DNA of 7,340 nt from positions 1 to 7,340 of the forward strand of contig CABUAL010000093.1 in the NCBI GenBank assembly GCA_902489515.1. Reading direction: 5' to 3'. This DNA comes from an uncultured Collinsella sp. Its GTDB lineage: Bacteria; Actinomycetota; Coriobacteriia; Coriobacteriales; Coriobacteriaceae. The position numbers were made by a program, and so were the translations under genes. The notes beneath the pieces are model-generated. The model was given only the letters and a program-made list of their open reading frames with translations, was not told where the DNA came from and did not search any database. Below are positions 6,196 to 7,340 of the stretch, piece by piece (the first letter of the stretch is position 1; each line of letters starts with the position of its first letter).

Positions 6196-7296
6196 ATGCA
6201 CAACAAGCGCGTGCTCGTCGCCATGAGCGGCGGCGTCGATTCCAGCGTGACCGCGTACCTGCTCAAAAGCCAGGGCTACGAATGCGTCGGCGCCACCATG
6301 CGCCTCACCTGCCCCGCGCCCGATCCCGTCACGGGCATGAGTAAGGTCGACCGCGACATCGCCGATGCAAAGGCTGTCGCCGAGCGCCTGGGGATGCCCC
6401 ACCATGTGCTCGACCTGCAGCAGGCCTTCGACCGCAACGTTATCGAGCGCTTCGTGACCGCCTATCAGGAGGGGCTGACGCCCAACCCATGCATCATCTG
6501 CAACCGCCACATTAAGTTTGGCGCATTGCTGGATGCGGCGCTGGATATGGGCTGCGACTACATCGCCACGGGCCACTACGCCAAAACGAGCCAGGCGTCC
6601 GACGGAACCTGGCAGCTGTACCGCGGCGAGGACCCCAAAAAGGACCAGAGTTACTTTTTGTATTCGCTTACGCAGGAACGCCTGGCGCACACGATCTTTC
6701 CGCTGGCTGGGCTGGACAAAGAGCGCGACGTGCGCCGCATTGCCGCCGAGCAGGGCTTTACCAACGCCAAGAAGGCCGAAAGCGAGGACATCTGCTTTAT
6801 TCCAGACGGTGACTACGCGGGCTATATCGAGCGCCGCTGCGGACATCCCGCTGCACCGGGCGACATTGTGTGGCGCGACGGCAGCGTGGTCGGGCGCCAC
6901 AACGGTGCGCTGCGCTACACCATCGGTCAGCGCAAGGGCCTGGGCGTCGCGATGGCGCATCCCGTGTACGTAACGGGCGTCGACGCCGACAGCAGCACCG
7001 TGCATCTGGGCGAGGCCGAGGACCTAACGGCCACAGCGCTCACGGCCAACGACTGGATCTGGAGTGCCCCCGCCGACCGCATGGAGGCAGAACTCGATGC
7101 CGGCGGCATTCGCGTGGGCGCCAAGTACCGCTACCGTCAGAAAGACCAGGCAGCAACCCTTACGCGCGGCGAAGACGGGCAAATGCTGCTAACTTTTGAC
7201 GAGCCGCAGCGCGCCATCGCCCCCGGCCAGGCTGTCGTCGTCTACCGCGGCGACGTCGTCCTCGGCGGCGGCACCGTGACTGCCGCCATCAAGTAG
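6196..7296 (+). CDS. mnmA: tRNA-specific 2-thiouridylase MnmA
   Basis: A 366-aa enzyme that adenylates and thiolates U34 of tRNA-Lys, -Glu and -Gln, using persulfide sulfur that ultimately derives from cysteine through a cysteine desulfurase. Length is normal for the family. The N-terminal PP-loop SGGVDSS (11-17) binds ATP. TPNPCIICN (95-103) carries C102, the position of the catalytic cysteine in E. coli, and SEDICFIP (196-203) carries the partner C200. GDYAGYIE and the GQRKGLG segment mark the tRNA-binding central domain, and the C-terminal beta-barrel ends with VVVYRGDVVLGGGTV. The extra cysteine at 99 also occurs in some other members. AAGGAG (6181-6186) is 9 nt upstream of the ATG. It has its own promoter after cysK. 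No cysteine desulfurase gene is visible between them, though Rrf2-desulfurase-mnmA is a common arrangement elsewhere. Confidence 0.97.
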   Translation: MHNKRVLVAMSGGVDSSVTAYLLKSQGYECVGATMRLTCPAPDPVTGMSKVDRDIADAKAVAERLGMPHHVLDLQQAFDRNVIERFVTAYQEGLTPNPCIICNRHIKFGALLDAALDMGCDYIATGHYAKTSQASDGTWQLYRGEDPKKDQSYFLYSLTQERLAHTIFPLAGLDKERDVRRIAAEQGFTNAKKAESEDICFIPDGDYAGYIERRCGHPAAPGDIVWRDGSVVGRHNGALRYTIGQRKGLGVAMAHPVYVTGVDADSSTVHLGEAEDLTATALTANDWIWSAPADRMEAELDAGGIRVGAKYRYRQKDQAATLTRGEDGQMLLTFDEPQRAIAPGQAVVVYRGDVVLGGGTVTAAIK

Positions 7297-7340
7297 TCCC
7301 ATCCCCTTCATAAGTTGCGGTGAAATAGGGACTGTTTAAA
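7297..7340. other. Right-end intergenic stub
   Basis: 44 nt after the mnmA stop. It holds no hairpin with a T-run and no start codon with a ribosome binding site that I can see. The mnmA terminator or the next gene lies outside the window. Confidence 0.5.

Overview
The window is an ordinary-looking chromosomal stretch of a high-GC Gram-positive bacterium. Strong purine-rich Shine-Dalgarno sites, GC-rich coding, and an AddB-like nuclease, a YerC/TrpR-like regulator, a YvlD-type membrane protein, an Rrf2 regulator, CysK and MnmA all on one stretch suggest a Coriobacteriia gut actinobacterium, most like Collinsella. This assignment rests on recall of protein style and was not searched.

Left part (1-3265, minus strand): a large AddB-like PD-(D/E)XK nuclease/inactivated-helicase gene whose reading frame is broken near 2102-2127. 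The break lies in one arm of a perfect 33-bp inverted repeat (2096-2128 and 2217-2249, 88-bp spacer). The N-terminal part reads 3081 to about 2128. The C-terminal nuclease part reads about 2101 to 8. A further gene, probably the partner helicase AddA, starts at position 4 and runs off the left edge. A bidirectional-looking terminator (3216-3241) separates this operon from the 99-aa TrpR-like YerC/YecD gene upstream (3565-3266, minus).

Middle (3566-4393): a 324-bp divergent intergenic region, a small four-helix membrane protein of the phage-holin-4-2/YvlD family (plus), and a strong bidirectional terminator between it and the convergent Rrf2 gene.

Right part (4394-7340) is a sulfur module. 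An Rrf2-family regulator with four cysteines (minus) is divergent from cysK (cysteine synthase, plus), and mnmA (tRNA 2-thiouridylase, plus) follows with its own promoter. The cysK promoter is a good sigma-70-type match. An imperfect palindrome lies over its -35 box and is a natural candidate operator for the Rrf2 protein. The logical link is cysteine supply (CysK), then sulfur relay, then U34 thiolation (MnmA), probably sensed by the Rrf2 protein.

No CRISPR array, IS element, tRNA, rRNA or obvious defence system is visible. The two most unusual things are the perfect inverted repeat that breaks addB and the terminator hairpin whose 5' arm overlaps the predicted mnmA transcription start.
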